A stretch of DNA of 64,000 nucleotides from Candidatus Zipacnadia bacterium. GTDB lineage: Bacteria; Armatimonadota; Zipacnadia; Zipacnadales; UBA5352. The position numbers and the translations under genes are program-made. The stretch covers positions 1-64,000 of the forward strand of contig JALGSU010000005.1 of the NCBI GenBank assembly GCA_029821735.1, in the 5' to 3' direction. Position 1 is the first letter of the stretch. The number at the start of each line of letters is the position of its first letter. Below are positions 24,814 through 34,012 of the stretch, in pieces. The notes under the pieces were generated by a model. It ran no database searches, was not told where the DNA came from, and worked only from the letters and a program-made list of their open reading frames with translations.

Positions 24814-25674
24814 CTACGAGCAGCGGATGAGTGTGCCCGCCGCCTCGGGATCGAACGCGGAGCGGATCCAGATATCGACCTTGCGCTCGCAGGCGTATTC
24901 GACGGCCTCGCGCTGAATGACGCGCGGGAATGGGTCCCAAGTGAAGAGTTCCTCGGCGGTCACCTCGTCGAGCTGGCAGGCGGCCTCGTTCTCGCGCGGA
25001 TCGCAATCGAAGACGCCGGGGACGTCGCTGAACATGGCGCACGAAGACTCGCCGACGGCGTCGGCCAAGGCTACGGCGGTCAGATTCGAGCCGCCGCGAC
25101 CGAGGATCGAGACCTCGTCACGCCCACTCTCATCGTCGTGGTAGTATCCCTGGAAGCCTGCCACGACGGGTACCATCCTCTGGTCGATCAGGGACATGAG
25201 GTGCTCGTTGTCGACGCGCTCGATCAGCGCACCGACCGGCCCGCCCTTGGTGACGATGCCCGCCTCGCGGCCGGTCATCGAACGCGCGGGGCAGCCCATC
25301 TCGGCGAGTGCGATTGCCAGCGAGGCGTTCGCCCGCAACTCGCCGGACATCAGCAGACGCGCATATTCGCGCGGGTCGGGCCCGCCACTGATCGAGGCGG
25401 CCAACTGCTCGAGCTTGTCGGTTGCCCAATCAAAGGCCGAGACGACCACGACCGGGATCATGCCCTGCTCGCGGAGCGGGAGGATGTATTCGCTCACGAC
25501 CTGTTTGAGGCGATGCGCGCGGGCGGCGTTACGTCGCTGAGCGAGGAGCCGGTAGATTCCGTTGACCTCGCGCGCGTTGCGGCACTCTTCGAGCAACCTG
25601 TCCTCGTGGGGCCCGAACCTGTCGACCCCCTGCATGCTGCTGCCGCCGAACTTGATGACCGGTGTCTGTGGCAC
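24814..25674 (-). CDS. aspartate kinase-like amino acid kinase lacking ACT domains
   Basis: The 286-aa protein carries the aspartokinase signature VIKFGGSSMQG at its start, a substrate segment around MSGELRANASLAIALAEMGC and SDVPGVFDCDPR near residue 225. The catalytic block usually written GRGGSDTTA reads GRGGSNLTA. It ends right after the kinase domain, whereas typical aspartokinases (about 400+ aa) have two C-terminal ACT domains for feedback control. It would phosphorylate aspartate, or a related amino acid, without allosteric control. GTG 25674 has AGGAGG eight bases upstream, so it is preferred to GTG 25692. No other lysine or threonine genes are near. Confidence 0.72.
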   Translation of the reverse strand: MPQTPVIKFGGSSMQGVDRFGPHEDRLLEECRNAREVNGIYRLLAQRRNAARAHRLKQVVSEYILPLREQGMIPVVVVSAFDWATDKLEQLAASISGGPDPREYARLLMSGELRANASLAIALAEMGCPARSMTGREAGIVTKGGPVGALIERVDNEHLMSLIDQRMVPVVAGFQGYYHDDESGRDEVSILGRGGSNLTAVALADAVGESSCAMFSDVPGVFDCDPRENEAACQLDEVTAEELFTWDPFPRVIQREAVEYACERKVDIWIRSAFDPEAAGTLIRCS

Positions 25675-25692
25675 GTTTGCGTCCTCCTGCAC

Positions 25693-25822
25693 CGCAGATG
25701 GGCTGCGCTCTGTTCATGGCGCGGTCCCGCACTTGCTGCCGCGCGTTTTTTTTGCGGACGAGTATCCTACATTAATTCCCGAGGCGGTGCAAGCGAGCGA
25801 TTCGCGGGCCGCTCAACGGCTG
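25693..25822. other. spacer upstream of the aspartokinase-like gene
   Basis: This 130-bp spacer between two minus-strand genes contains an eight-T run (25746-25753) and a locally A/T-rich TACATTAATTC patch near 25768. The T run is on the plus strand, so it is not a terminator for these genes. The A/T patch could be part of a minus-strand promoter for the aspartokinase-like gene. No gene is seen. Confidence 0.35.
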
Positions 25823-28618
25823 TCACTCGTCCGGGGTCTCGGTGTCGAGACGCCAACGCCAGTCGCCGCGCTCGGCCGCAATCAACAGGCGGACGGGGCC
25901 GATCAGCCCGGAGCGCATGCTCTCCCCCATGAAGCCCAGCGCGCGCTCGTAATAGGTGTTCATCCAGCCCTGATCGCGCGCCGCGGCGACGACTTCATCG
26001 GACATCGCCTGGTTGGCGAGCGTGTTGGTGACCTCGACCTCGAGTTCATTGACCCCGTGGTGGATGAGGTCGGTGATCTCAACGATATGGGGGGGCCAGG
26101 CGCTGGTGCCGAGCAACTCACCGTTGAGCCACGCGCGGGCGACATAGCCCACCTCGCCGAGATCGAGGGCGAGGCGGCTTCGGGAGTGGGCTCGCGGCAC
26201 GGCCACGGGCAGCCGATAGCGCACAGTGCCAGAGAACTCTGCCAGGCCGAGTTCCTCGAGCGGCTGGAGCAGGAAGGGCGAGGGCAGGTCGACGGGCCCG
26301 CCGCTGAGGCGCTCCAAGCTGCCGTCGGTGGTGATGCGCCACTCGGAGACGATCTCCAACGCTTCCGCGCCATTGGTGGAGTTCAGGTGTTCCCAATTGG
26401 TGCTGCGCTCGATCGCGCCCGGGGCATGCTCGAGGGGACGCGTGGTAAGCAGCGCACATTCGCCGGGCGCCAGTTCGAGCTCGAACTGCGAGATCTCGCT
26501 CACGTTGGTGAGCGCGCCTATGGGCTCGGACTCGGCGGCCAGCGTATCCCAGCGCTCGACGATACGCGGGTGATCGTTGGCGATTCCGACGAGGGCTGTC
26601 ACCTCGTGGGTGGCCTCGTTGTGGATCAGATGCACGGCACCGTCGCCCGCTACGCGAGACGATATGCGCATGTGTGGCAGGAACTGCGAGAGGTGCAGTT
26701 CGAAGCGACCGCCAACCCAGGGCAGGAGTTCCGCCAGCCGGATGAGTTCATGGTGAGGGACGACCAGGCAGGCGCCCTCGGCGGCCTCGGCCTCGGTGAA
26801 GGGAGGCGTGGCTGGAGTTGGTAGATACGCGGCCATGGCGTATCCCAATACGAAACTCTCTGTGGGACCTAAGCCGCGCGCATCGTCCCGGCTCATCTCG
26901 GCATGTGCTCGCGCGAGGTCCATCTTCTGGGCATCGGTGGTCAGGGCTTCGAAGGCAGCGGCGAAGCGTTCAGTGCCGTCGAGGTCTGCGGGCACGTCCG
27001 GCACCCGCTCGCAGAAGGCGACACGGCCACCGCGCAGGCGCAGCTCAGCCAGTTTGGCCATCGTCGCGGAACGCAGCACCGGCGTCTCGGGGACGATGAC
27101 CGAAGTGTATATCTGCCCGCCAGTATCCAGCGCACCGTCGATGACCGCAGCCTGCTCAATGGTGCGTGCGTCGATGAAATTCCAGCCGACCTGGCGGCTC
27201 TCAAGACCACCGATGAGGTCGCGCAACGACTGCCACGCGGTCGCGGTCACCTCGCCGCCAAGCCAGGCGGCCTCGGTCGGGAAGTAGACCGCGACGCTCA
27301 CCATCGGCTGAGTCGATCGGACCGCAGCACTGATGGTCGCCACGTGGTCGGCGAAGTCCTCGAAGTGATCCCAGAGCGGGTTGCCCTCGCCGAGGTGGCT
27401 CATCGTGCCGGCCACGCGGCCGCCGGCGGTCTCGTAGTACAGGGCCATGGGCGCGATGTAGTTCACGCCGCGCACCGCCTGGTAGTCGGCGACCCAACGC
27501 ATCTGGTCGGGAGTGAGGCCGAAGCCGTAGACCGCGTAGCTTTCGCTGGGCACGAGGCCGGCCCACTGCTCGCCGCCGGGCACGCTGGTGTCGGGGCGCT
27601 GAGCCATCGCCGAAGAGGCGAGCGCGGGGAAGCTGAAGTTGTCGCCGCCGGGGAATATCTGGCGCCAGATTGCGTCGATGCCCGGCGCATGCAGGGCTCC
27701 GGTGGTCTTGAAGAAATGGCCGAAGGAGGACGCGTGTGCGGACAGGACGTCCTCGCCGCCGACGTGGCCGGTGTGGGTCAGACCATGCGCCGCGCACCAG
27801 TCATTGAGCTGGCGCCAATAGGCCTCCTCATACATGTCGGTCCAGACTTCGCAGAACTCGCAGCGCACGGCGGCGATCTGATCGGGGTCGAGGTGATCGG
27901 CGAACGTGACGCCAAGGGCCTCGTCAGAGAAGAGCGCGGGCAGATACTGCTCGAGGTCGTGCCCGGTGCGACGCTCGAACTGCGCGAGCATGTCGCCACT
28001 CCAGGGAATCTGATCGGTGCCCACGCGGCCGAGCACGCCGGGCTCGTCGGTGAACATGCCGGGGATCGCCCCGCCGAAGAACTCGCCGACATACTCGACG
28101 TAACGCTCGTGGGTCAGGTCGATGAAGCGGCGGACCGTGCGCGGGTCGAGCAGGTTGGGGCGCTCCTGCACCTCGGCTGTGAACTGCACGAGGCGGTCGC
28201 CGACGTGGCTCTGCGCAACGACCTCTCCGGGACCGTCGACGGTCAGCACTGGAGCGCGCAACTCGGGGTGGCCCTCGATGACCTTGCCCTGCGCGGTGCC
28301 ACTCGGCCAACCGCCCTCGTCATAGAGCCACGCATACATGCCGAGGCGGTCGGCCTCTTCGACGGCGACCCGCATGAGCGCGAAGTACTCGTCGGAAAGG
28401 TAGGGCGGGTCGATGCCCTGCACGAAATCGCCGAGGCGGAAGTCCTCGCCCATCGGGTGCAGGAAGAAACCCCCGCACCCGCGCTCGTGCATCTGCCCGA
28501 TCTGGTCGCGAATGCGCTCGGGCGTCAGCCTACCGTTGAGCAGCCAGAACATCGCCGGACGGAAGTGCGGGCCCGGCTCGGTCATCGCCGCGTATAGTTC
28601 CTGCCAGTTGTCAGCCAT
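25823..28618 (-). CDS. glycosyl hydrolase, GH106-like (alpha-L-rhamnosidase type)
   Basis: The 931-aa protein has no obvious signal peptide. Its N-terminal barrel has the family opening FRPAMFWLLNGRLTPERIRDQIG...GCGGFFLHPMGEDF, followed by YAWLYDEGGWPSG and PGMFTDEPGVLG, a likely carboxylate-rich active site. Beta-sandwich domains follow, ending in a GH2-type sugar-binding fold (VRYRLPVAVP...ARAWLNGELLG). GH106 members cleave alpha-L-rhamnose from plant or bacterial glycans; a related uncharacterised subfamily is possible. It reads away from the polysaccharide locus and fits a rhamnogalacturonan-type pathway with the PL10 gene. GAGGTGA upstream supports ATG 28618. Confidence 0.78.
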   Translation of the reverse strand: MADNWQELYAAMTEPGPHFRPAMFWLLNGRLTPERIRDQIGQMHERGCGGFFLHPMGEDFRLGDFVQGIDPPYLSDEYFALMRVAVEEADRLGMYAWLYDEGGWPSGTAQGKVIEGHPELRAPVLTVDGPGEVVAQSHVGDRLVQFTAEVQERPNLLDPRTVRRFIDLTHERYVEYVGEFFGGAIPGMFTDEPGVLGRVGTDQIPWSGDMLAQFERRTGHDLEQYLPALFSDEALGVTFADHLDPDQIAAVRCEFCEVWTDMYEEAYWRQLNDWCAAHGLTHTGHVGGEDVLSAHASSFGHFFKTTGALHAPGIDAIWRQIFPGGDNFSFPALASSAMAQRPDTSVPGGEQWAGLVPSESYAVYGFGLTPDQMRWVADYQAVRGVNYIAPMALYYETAGGRVAGTMSHLGEGNPLWDHFEDFADHVATISAAVRSTQPMVSVAVYFPTEAAWLGGEVTATAWQSLRDLIGGLESRQVGWNFIDARTIEQAAVIDGALDTGGQIYTSVIVPETPVLRSATMAKLAELRLRGGRVAFCERVPDVPADLDGTERFAAAFEALTTDAQKMDLARAHAEMSRDDARGLGPTESFVLGYAMAAYLPTPATPPFTEAEAAEGACLVVPHHELIRLAELLPWVGGRFELHLSQFLPHMRISSRVAGDGAVHLIHNEATHEVTALVGIANDHPRIVERWDTLAAESEPIGALTNVSEISQFELELAPGECALLTTRPLEHAPGAIERSTNWEHLNSTNGAEALEIVSEWRITTDGSLERLSGGPVDLPSPFLLQPLEELGLAEFSGTVRYRLPVAVPRAHSRSRLALDLGEVGYVARAWLNGELLGTSAWPPHIVEITDLIHHGVNELEVEVTNTLANQAMSDEVVAAARDQGWMNTYYERALGFMGESMRSGLIGPVRLLIAAERGDWRWRLDTETPDE

Positions 28619-28750
28619 CGGCTAAGTCACCTCGTCCGCCCCGCGTATGGAGGAGGAAGTGGGCGGCAAGTTGAAGAGCGCTCCGAACGCGCTCGTGCGC
28701 ACCTCAAGAGTTCACGGTCGTGGCCGGAGACACCTGCCGCGCGAACGGAG

Positions 28751-29932
28751 ATGCCAGTGGCGAAACGCATTCGCGTCATCCAGCTGGTCCAGCACATGGC
28801 GCTCGGGGGCGGGACCGTGCAGGCGATGGTCCTCGCTGAGCGGCTCGACTCACAGCGCTTCGAGGTGACGCTGGCCGCGGGCGCGGGGGCCGGTGCGGAG
28901 GGCAGCCTGCGGGAGGAGATGCAGGAGCGAGGCATTCGCGTGCTGGAGGTGCCGCATCTGGTGCGGACGCTGCATCCGGTGGAGGACTTGCGTGCGCTGG
29001 GCGCGCTGCGTGAACTGATAAACGCTGAGAAGCCGCATATCGTGGACACGCATGGCTCCAAGACCAAGCTGCTGCTTCCGCTTGCGGCGCGACTGGCCCC
29101 GGTGCCGATTCGGGTGGCGCACATCGGGGGGTGGGAGTGGCAGGCGGCGTCGGGCCGGCTGGGCGAGGCGATAGTGACGGAAGCGTCGCGGCTGGGGCGG
29201 GGGAGCTGGGACGCGATCATCCCGTGCTCACACGCGACCGGACGACAGGGCATTGAGCGTGGCATCGGGCGAGCGGATCAATACCACGCGATCTGGCCGC
29301 CGGTGGACCTGGCGCAGTTGCGGCCCGCCGAGCGGGATCATCTGCGACCGGCAGCGCGGGCGGAGCTCGGGCTGGGGGCGGACGACTTCGTGATGATTTC
29401 GGTGCTGCGGATTGCGCGGCAGAAAGCGCCGCTGGACCTGGCGCGCATGGCCGGGCTGGTCATGCAACAGCGGCCGGACGCGCGGTTGGTGGTGGTCGGC
29501 GGCGGGCCTATGGAGGCGGAGTTCCAGGCCGAGATCGATCGGGCCGGGCTGACCGATCGCGTACTGCTGCTCGGACCGCGCCGGGACCTACCGCGACTAC
29601 TGGCGGCGTCAGATGTGTTTACGCTGCTGTCAGCGTGGGAACCGTTCGGGATCGTGTTCGCGGAGGCAGCCGCGATGGGGCTGCCGACCGTGGGCACGCT
29701 GGTGGACGGGATACCGGAGGCAGTCGCCGACGGTCAGAGCGGTGTGCTGGTGGCGCCGGGCGATGTCGAGGCAGCGGCGCGGGAAGTGCTGCGCATCGCC
29801 GCGGACCCGGGGCTGGCGGAGCGCATGGGTCGCGCGGGTATTGCGCATGCGCAGCAGTTCAGTACCGAGCGATTCGTCGCCGAGACGGCGGCAGTCTATG
29901 AGAAGCTGCTGGCCGCAAAGGGCATCGGCTGA
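28751..29932 (+). CDS. GT4 glycosyltransferase (plus strand)
   Basis: The 393-aa GT-B glycosyltransferase opens IRVIQLVQHMALGGGTVQAM, with the donor-site E-x7-E motif in WEPFGIVFAEAAAMG about 320 residues in. Its region DTHGSKTKLLLPLAARL is typical of cytoplasmic retaining enzymes that use nucleotide sugars. It is the only plus-strand gene of the polysaccharide locus and faces the converging GT4 pair with an 8-bp gap. ATG 28751 directly follows GGAG, which is close for a normal Shine-Dalgarno, so an alternative start a few codons downstream cannot be excluded. Confidence 0.85.
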   Translation: MPVAKRIRVIQLVQHMALGGGTVQAMVLAERLDSQRFEVTLAAGAGAGAEGSLREEMQERGIRVLEVPHLVRTLHPVEDLRALGALRELINAEKPHIVDTHGSKTKLLLPLAARLAPVPIRVAHIGGWEWQAASGRLGEAIVTEASRLGRGSWDAIIPCSHATGRQGIERGIGRADQYHAIWPPVDLAQLRPAERDHLRPAARAELGLGADDFVMISVLRIARQKAPLDLARMAGLVMQQRPDARLVVVGGGPMEAEFQAEIDRAGLTDRVLLLGPRRDLPRLLAASDVFTLLSAWEPFGIVFAEAAAMGLPTVGTLVDGIPEAVADGQSGVLVAPGDVEAAAREVLRIAADPGLAERMGRAGIAHAQQFSTERFVAETAAVYEKLLAAKGIG

Positions 29933-29940
29933 ACCGTCGG

Positions 29941-31122
29941 TCATTTCCTCTGCAACAGACCACTGTAGACCTCTTCGTAGCCGCGCACCATGGTCCCGAC
30001 GCTGTGATGTGTGATCACATGCTTGCGGGCCGCGGCGCCCATCGCGCGGGCGCTGGTGCGATCCGCCAGCAGTTCGCAGACCTTCGCGGCGAGCGCGTCC
30101 GGATCGTCTGCGGGTACCACCGCCCCAACGCCGGGCTGGGTCAGCGCGGCCGCGGCGGGCGGCGTGACTACCACCGGACACTCGCAGGCCATCGCCTCGA
30201 TGACCGCCGTCGGCGACCCCTCCTGCCGAGATGCGAGCACGAACAGGTCGCAGGCCGCGCAGACGGCAGGCATATCGCTGCGGCGACCGGCGAATACTAC
30301 GTGGTCGGCGACGCCCTCACTGTGGGCCAACGCGGTCAGCTCGTCGGCGTACGAGGTGCCACCGTTGACAGGAGGGCCACCCGCGATGACAAAGCGCGCA
30401 GTCGGGAATTGCTCGATGATTGCGGTCGCCGCGCGCACTAGCAGGTCGTGGCCCTTGCGATGCGTGATGACTCCGGCGCTGAGCACCATCAGATCGTCGG
30501 GCCCGATACCCAGCTCAGCGCGCACCGGCCCACCGTCCAGGTCGGGAGTGAACGCATCGGTGTCAATGCCATTGGGCACGAAGGTGGTTTTGGCCCGCAG
30601 CGCGTCGGCCATGGGGAAGTCGTCGAGGCCATCGGGGGCATTGGTGACGATTCGCGAGGACGCGCGCGCAGCCAGCATGGTCGCGGCGAGCGGCAGCGAC
30701 TGGCGGATGAGCACGTTCCAGACAACCGGGATGTTGGCGCGCCGGGCACCTGGCCCGGCGATCATCACCGCGCGCGTCTGGTTGCAGTGCATCAGGTCCA
30801 CGCCGCGTTCGCGCAGCCATCGCTCGATCGCCAGCGAGTAGCGATGCAGACTGATCGCCGCGGTGATCTTGCGCAGCGGCCCGGCCTGCATCAGCCGGCC
30901 ACCGTATACAGACAGGGGTCCGCCGGGCTCGAATATCTCGGTGGGCACGTCCAGTTTCTCCAGCGCGGCCTGCAGGGGCCCCTCGCGAGCCAGTAGGCCG
31001 ACCAACTCGAAGCGTTCACGGTCGAGCGCGCCCGCGATGCGCAGCAATATGCCGGCTGAGCCTTCCAGGTTGGCGAACGCGTCGTAGAGGGCGATGCGAC
31101 GAGGGGCGTCGCCGGCGTTCAT
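29941..31122 (-). CDS. GT4 glycosyltransferase, tandem copy 2
   Basis: The 393-aa GT-B enzyme opens RRIALYDAFANLEGSAGILL and has E-x7-E in EGSPTAVIEAM. It is a clear paralog of the next gene upstream (YDAYATLDGSGRILRLL) with the same length, so the pair is a tandem duplication that has since diverged. Its start ATG overlaps the previous stop by four bases (ATGA at 31119-31122), indicating translational coupling. Likely acceptor: growing exopolysaccharide repeat unit. The sugar donor is unknown. Confidence 0.85.
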   Translation of the reverse strand: MNAGDAPRRIALYDAFANLEGSAGILLRIAGALDRERFELVGLLAREGPLQAALEKLDVPTEIFEPGGPLSVYGGRLMQAGPLRKITAAISLHRYSLAIERWLRERGVDLMHCNQTRAVMIAGPGARRANIPVVWNVLIRQSLPLAATMLAARASSRIVTNAPDGLDDFPMADALRAKTTFVPNGIDTDAFTPDLDGGPVRAELGIGPDDLMVLSAGVITHRKGHDLLVRAATAIIEQFPTARFVIAGGPPVNGGTSYADELTALAHSEGVADHVVFAGRRSDMPAVCAACDLFVLASRQEGSPTAVIEAMACECPVVVTPPAAAALTQPGVGAVVPADDPDALAAKVCELLADRTSARAMGAAARKHVITHHSVGTMVRGYEEVYSGLLQRK

Positions 31123-32300
31123 GGCGAGCAGCCGAGCATCTCGGCATAGACGTCTTCGTAGAGTCGGGTGACTGCGTCGACGCTGAAGTCGCGCAGGGCG
31201 ATCTGTCGGCCCATCTCGCCCATGCCGCGAGCGCGGTCGGTGTCGGCCATGATTTCTACGATGGCGTCGGCGAGCGCAGCGACGTCGTCAGCCGGGATGA
31301 TGCGGCCGTTCACACCGTCCTCGACGCCGGCGGCAGCGGCAGGCGTGACCACGACAGGCCGGGCCGACGCCATGGCCTCAAGAACCGCGCCGGGGAAGCC
31401 CTCCTGGCGGGACGGCAGGGCGAAGAGGTCACAGGCCGCGAGCAACTCCGGCACGTCGTCGCGCCAGCCGAGGAGGCGGACGATATTGGCTACGTCCAAC
31501 TCGTCGATCAGTTCGGCGAGTACTTCCATGCGCCGCGATCCAGTATTTGGCTCGCCGCCAGCGATGAGTATCTTCGCGCTCGGGAGTGCCTCCACTACGC
31601 GGGGCGCGGCGCGAATAAGCAACTCGTGAGCTTTGCGCTCGGCGAGCAAACCGACGGTGAGAATGACGGTGTGGCTAGCCCGCAATCCGAGTTCCTCGCG
31701 GACGGGCTCGCCATCGATGTCCGGTGAGAAACGGGCGGTGTCGACGGAGTTCGGGATCACTGTCAGGCGCTCGCGGACGCGGTCAGCACCGGCCAGATCG
31801 TTCACGATCTGCGGGGTCAGGCCCACGATTCGGTCGGCGAGGCCATTGGCGTATCGCACCAGCCAGGCGGGCAACGTCTCGCGGATGAGCACGGCCCAGA
31901 GCACGGGCACGCCCGCTCGCACGCCGCCCATACCGGCCTGCAGGAGCGCGCGGGTCTGATTGCAGTGCAACAGGTCGACACCCTCGTCGCGCATGCAGCG
32001 GGATAGGTCGGTGGCGTAGCGGCGGACGGCCGCTGCAGCGCGGACCTTGCCCAGGGCTCCGGAGGCCATGATCACGCCACCGTAGGTGTCAAGCGGCGGA
32101 TGGGGGGGGACGATCCGCACCTCGCAGCCCTCGCCGCGCAGGGCCTCGGCGAGGTCACCGTCGCGCGGGAGTATGGCGAGAGGCTCGAACCGCTCGCGAT
32201 CGAGGTGGCTGGTGAGCAGTCGGAGAATCCGACCGGACCCATCGAGCGTCGCGTAGGCGTCGTAGAAAGCAATGCGGCGCACGTCGCGCGGCTCAGTCAT
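31119..32300 (-). CDS. GT4 glycosyltransferase, tandem copy 1
   Basis: The 393-aa GT-B enzyme opens RRIAFYDAYATLDGSGRIL and has E-x7-E in EGFPGAVLEAM followed by TPAAAAGVEDGVNG. It is related to the downstream copy in the N-terminal 80 residues and the fold-wide spacing. An AGGTGA sequence precedes ATG 32300. It is separated by 11 bases from the first phosphodiesterase-like gene, so the GT4 pair and the three alkaline-phosphatase-superfamily genes probably form one transcript. The product sugar linkage is unknown. Confidence 0.85.
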   Translation of the reverse strand: MTEPRDVRRIAFYDAYATLDGSGRILRLLTSHLDRERFEPLAILPRDGDLAEALRGEGCEVRIVPPHPPLDTYGGVIMASGALGKVRAAAAVRRYATDLSRCMRDEGVDLLHCNQTRALLQAGMGGVRAGVPVLWAVLIRETLPAWLVRYANGLADRIVGLTPQIVNDLAGADRVRERLTVIPNSVDTARFSPDIDGEPVREELGLRASHTVILTVGLLAERKAHELLIRAAPRVVEALPSAKILIAGGEPNTGSRRMEVLAELIDELDVANIVRLLGWRDDVPELLAACDLFALPSRQEGFPGAVLEAMASARPVVVTPAAAAGVEDGVNGRIIPADDVAALADAIVEIMADTDRARGMGEMGRQIALRDFSVDAVTRLYEDVYAEMLGCSP

Positions 32301-32311
32301 GGCTCACCTGC

Positions 32312-33952
32312 TTATAGGTATCCCAGCCCGCGCAGCGTCTCGGCCACGCGGGCTCGTTCGTCATCATCATAGTCACGGCGGCGCTCTCCGTCAACGAGAG
32401 TGTCATCTCGTCGCTCAGGCGGCCAGCTCCGGAGGTGTTCGCGCACGAGCATCTGCGAGAGGACGCGACCGTCCATCCACGCAGGGACGGGGCAGCCCGC
32501 GAGGTGCAATATGGTCGGCGCCACGTCCTCGATGCGCGCGCCAGCGAGCGTCATGTCCGTGCGCACGCCCGGCCCGTTCGCGCAGAAGATTCCGTGCAGC
32601 CGGTGGGTCCCCTGTCGACGCGGGGCCGAGAATATCGACCGCTCCTGCTCCCGCGGCAACAGGCCGGCGGGTGTGAAATTGCTCAGGATCTCGTAGCGGT
32701 AGTCGCGCACGACGGCCATCAGGTCCGGTGCGTCGGCAACGCGGTCACCGTGATACAGCTGCCTGCCCAGCAACGGCGCGGACATCACCCGCTCGCCAGT
32801 CTCCGGGTGCGAGATGTTCGCGATCGCCTGCGCGATTTCGTCGACCAGCGCATCAGCCTCATCCGCGGGGACGGTGCCCTGATCATAGCGCCCCTGCAGG
32901 TTGAGCGAGATGTTACCGTAATCGCTCCACGAGAAGGCACTCGTGGCCGACCAGTCGACGCGCCCGGTGAGGAAGCTTGAGATCATATCGCGTCGGGTGT
33001 GGGCGAGGCGGCCGCCCAGCCGCCGTTTGATCCCAGCTGGCACCAGTCGGCCGCCCGCTCGGATGATGCCGCGACGCACGCGCCGCCGCCAACTCTCAGC
33101 GGCGGGGCTGAGCGTCAGCCAGCCGTGGGAAGCCAGCCACAGGTCGAGGTTGATTCCGCCGAGGCACGGGCCGGCGCCGTGGTCGGACATGAGCATCACG
33201 ACGGTGCGGTCGCCGGCGCATTCCGCGATGATCCGCTCGATCTCGTGGTCGAGTTTGCGGTAGGTGTAAAGCAGCAGGTCGTCCACGCGACGGCCGTCGC
33301 GGGCGACCGTTTGTCGGTCGTGCCAGAACCAGTGTTGCACGTGATCGCTGGACCCGAAGACCACCGCGAAGACGTCCACGGGGTGGGACTGCATGAGGTA
33401 GCGGGCCGCCGCGCCGCATCCCTCGATCTGGTGGTCGAGGCGATCGAGTGCGTAGCCGCTGCGCGCCGGCGGCACGAACTTGTCGAAGTAGCCGCCGATC
33501 GCTTCGGCGACTTCCTCGAACAGGCCGTCGGGGTATGCGATGTGCGGACCGAAGCCCGGGGCATCGAGGCCGGAGAGGCAGAAGCCATTCACTCGCGGCG
33601 GCGGCCAGGTCCAAGGGACGTTGAGCGCCCCGACGCGCGCGCCCGCGTCCGACAGCAGATCAAGGAAGGTCGGGATGGTGAGCGAGCCACCATTGAGGAA
33701 GGTCGGCGTGTACTGCCGGTCGAGCTGCATGAAGGCATATGTGCCATGCTTGCCCGGGCCGCAACCGGTGAGGAAGCTCGACCACGCGACGGGCGTCAGC
33801 GGCGGGTGCGTCGAGCGCAGTCGCCCGCTCGCACCCCCACGCAGCAACGCGCCGATGGCGGGCAACTCGCCCGCCTCGACCCACGGAGCAATCAGGTCAA
33901 GGGTGGCGCCGTCGAGGCCGATGATGATGATCGCGGGGTCCGAGGCACTCAT
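32312..33952 (-). CDS. alkaline-phosphatase-superfamily protein (phosphodiesterase-like), paralog 1
   Basis: The 546-aa protein has the type I phosphodiesterase/nucleotide pyrophosphatase layout: IIIIGLDGATLDLI (metal Asp), LTPVAWSSFLTG (nucleophile Thr position), GSSDHVQHWFWHD and LMSDHGAG (metal Asp/His). All expected ligands are present, so it is likely active and metal dependent. The C-terminal third ends with PVPAWMDGRVLSQM, typical of these large homologs. No signal peptide is seen, so it probably acts in the cytoplasm. In polysaccharide loci such proteins may remove phosphate or phosphoglycerol groups or act on nucleotide sugars; which one is unknown. Confidence 0.8.
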   Translation of the reverse strand: MSASDPAIIIIGLDGATLDLIAPWVEAGELPAIGALLRGGASGRLRSTHPPLTPVAWSSFLTGCGPGKHGTYAFMQLDRQYTPTFLNGGSLTIPTFLDLLSDAGARVGALNVPWTWPPPRVNGFCLSGLDAPGFGPHIAYPDGLFEEVAEAIGGYFDKFVPPARSGYALDRLDHQIEGCGAAARYLMQSHPVDVFAVVFGSSDHVQHWFWHDRQTVARDGRRVDDLLLYTYRKLDHEIERIIAECAGDRTVVMLMSDHGAGPCLGGINLDLWLASHGWLTLSPAAESWRRRVRRGIIRAGGRLVPAGIKRRLGGRLAHTRRDMISSFLTGRVDWSATSAFSWSDYGNISLNLQGRYDQGTVPADEADALVDEIAQAIANISHPETGERVMSAPLLGRQLYHGDRVADAPDLMAVVRDYRYEILSNFTPAGLLPREQERSIFSAPRRQGTHRLHGIFCANGPGVRTDMTLAGARIEDVAPTILHLAGCPVPAWMDGRVLSQMLVREHLRSWPPERRDDTLVDGERRRDYDDDERARVAETLRGLGYL

Positions 33953-34012
33953 GGCCCCACACTTCGCCGAACGCGCGTAAAGGCCTGCATTGCCCGACCG
34001 GATGCGGCCCGA

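Noticed and set aside
25746-25753. T8 run as a terminator
   Set aside because: The T run is on the plus strand, where no gene ends; both neighbours are on the minus strand and no stem precedes it.
26903-28597. Long plus-strand open frame opposite the GH106-like gene
   Set aside because: It is antisense to a gene with clear family motifs; the frame is open only because of high GC content.
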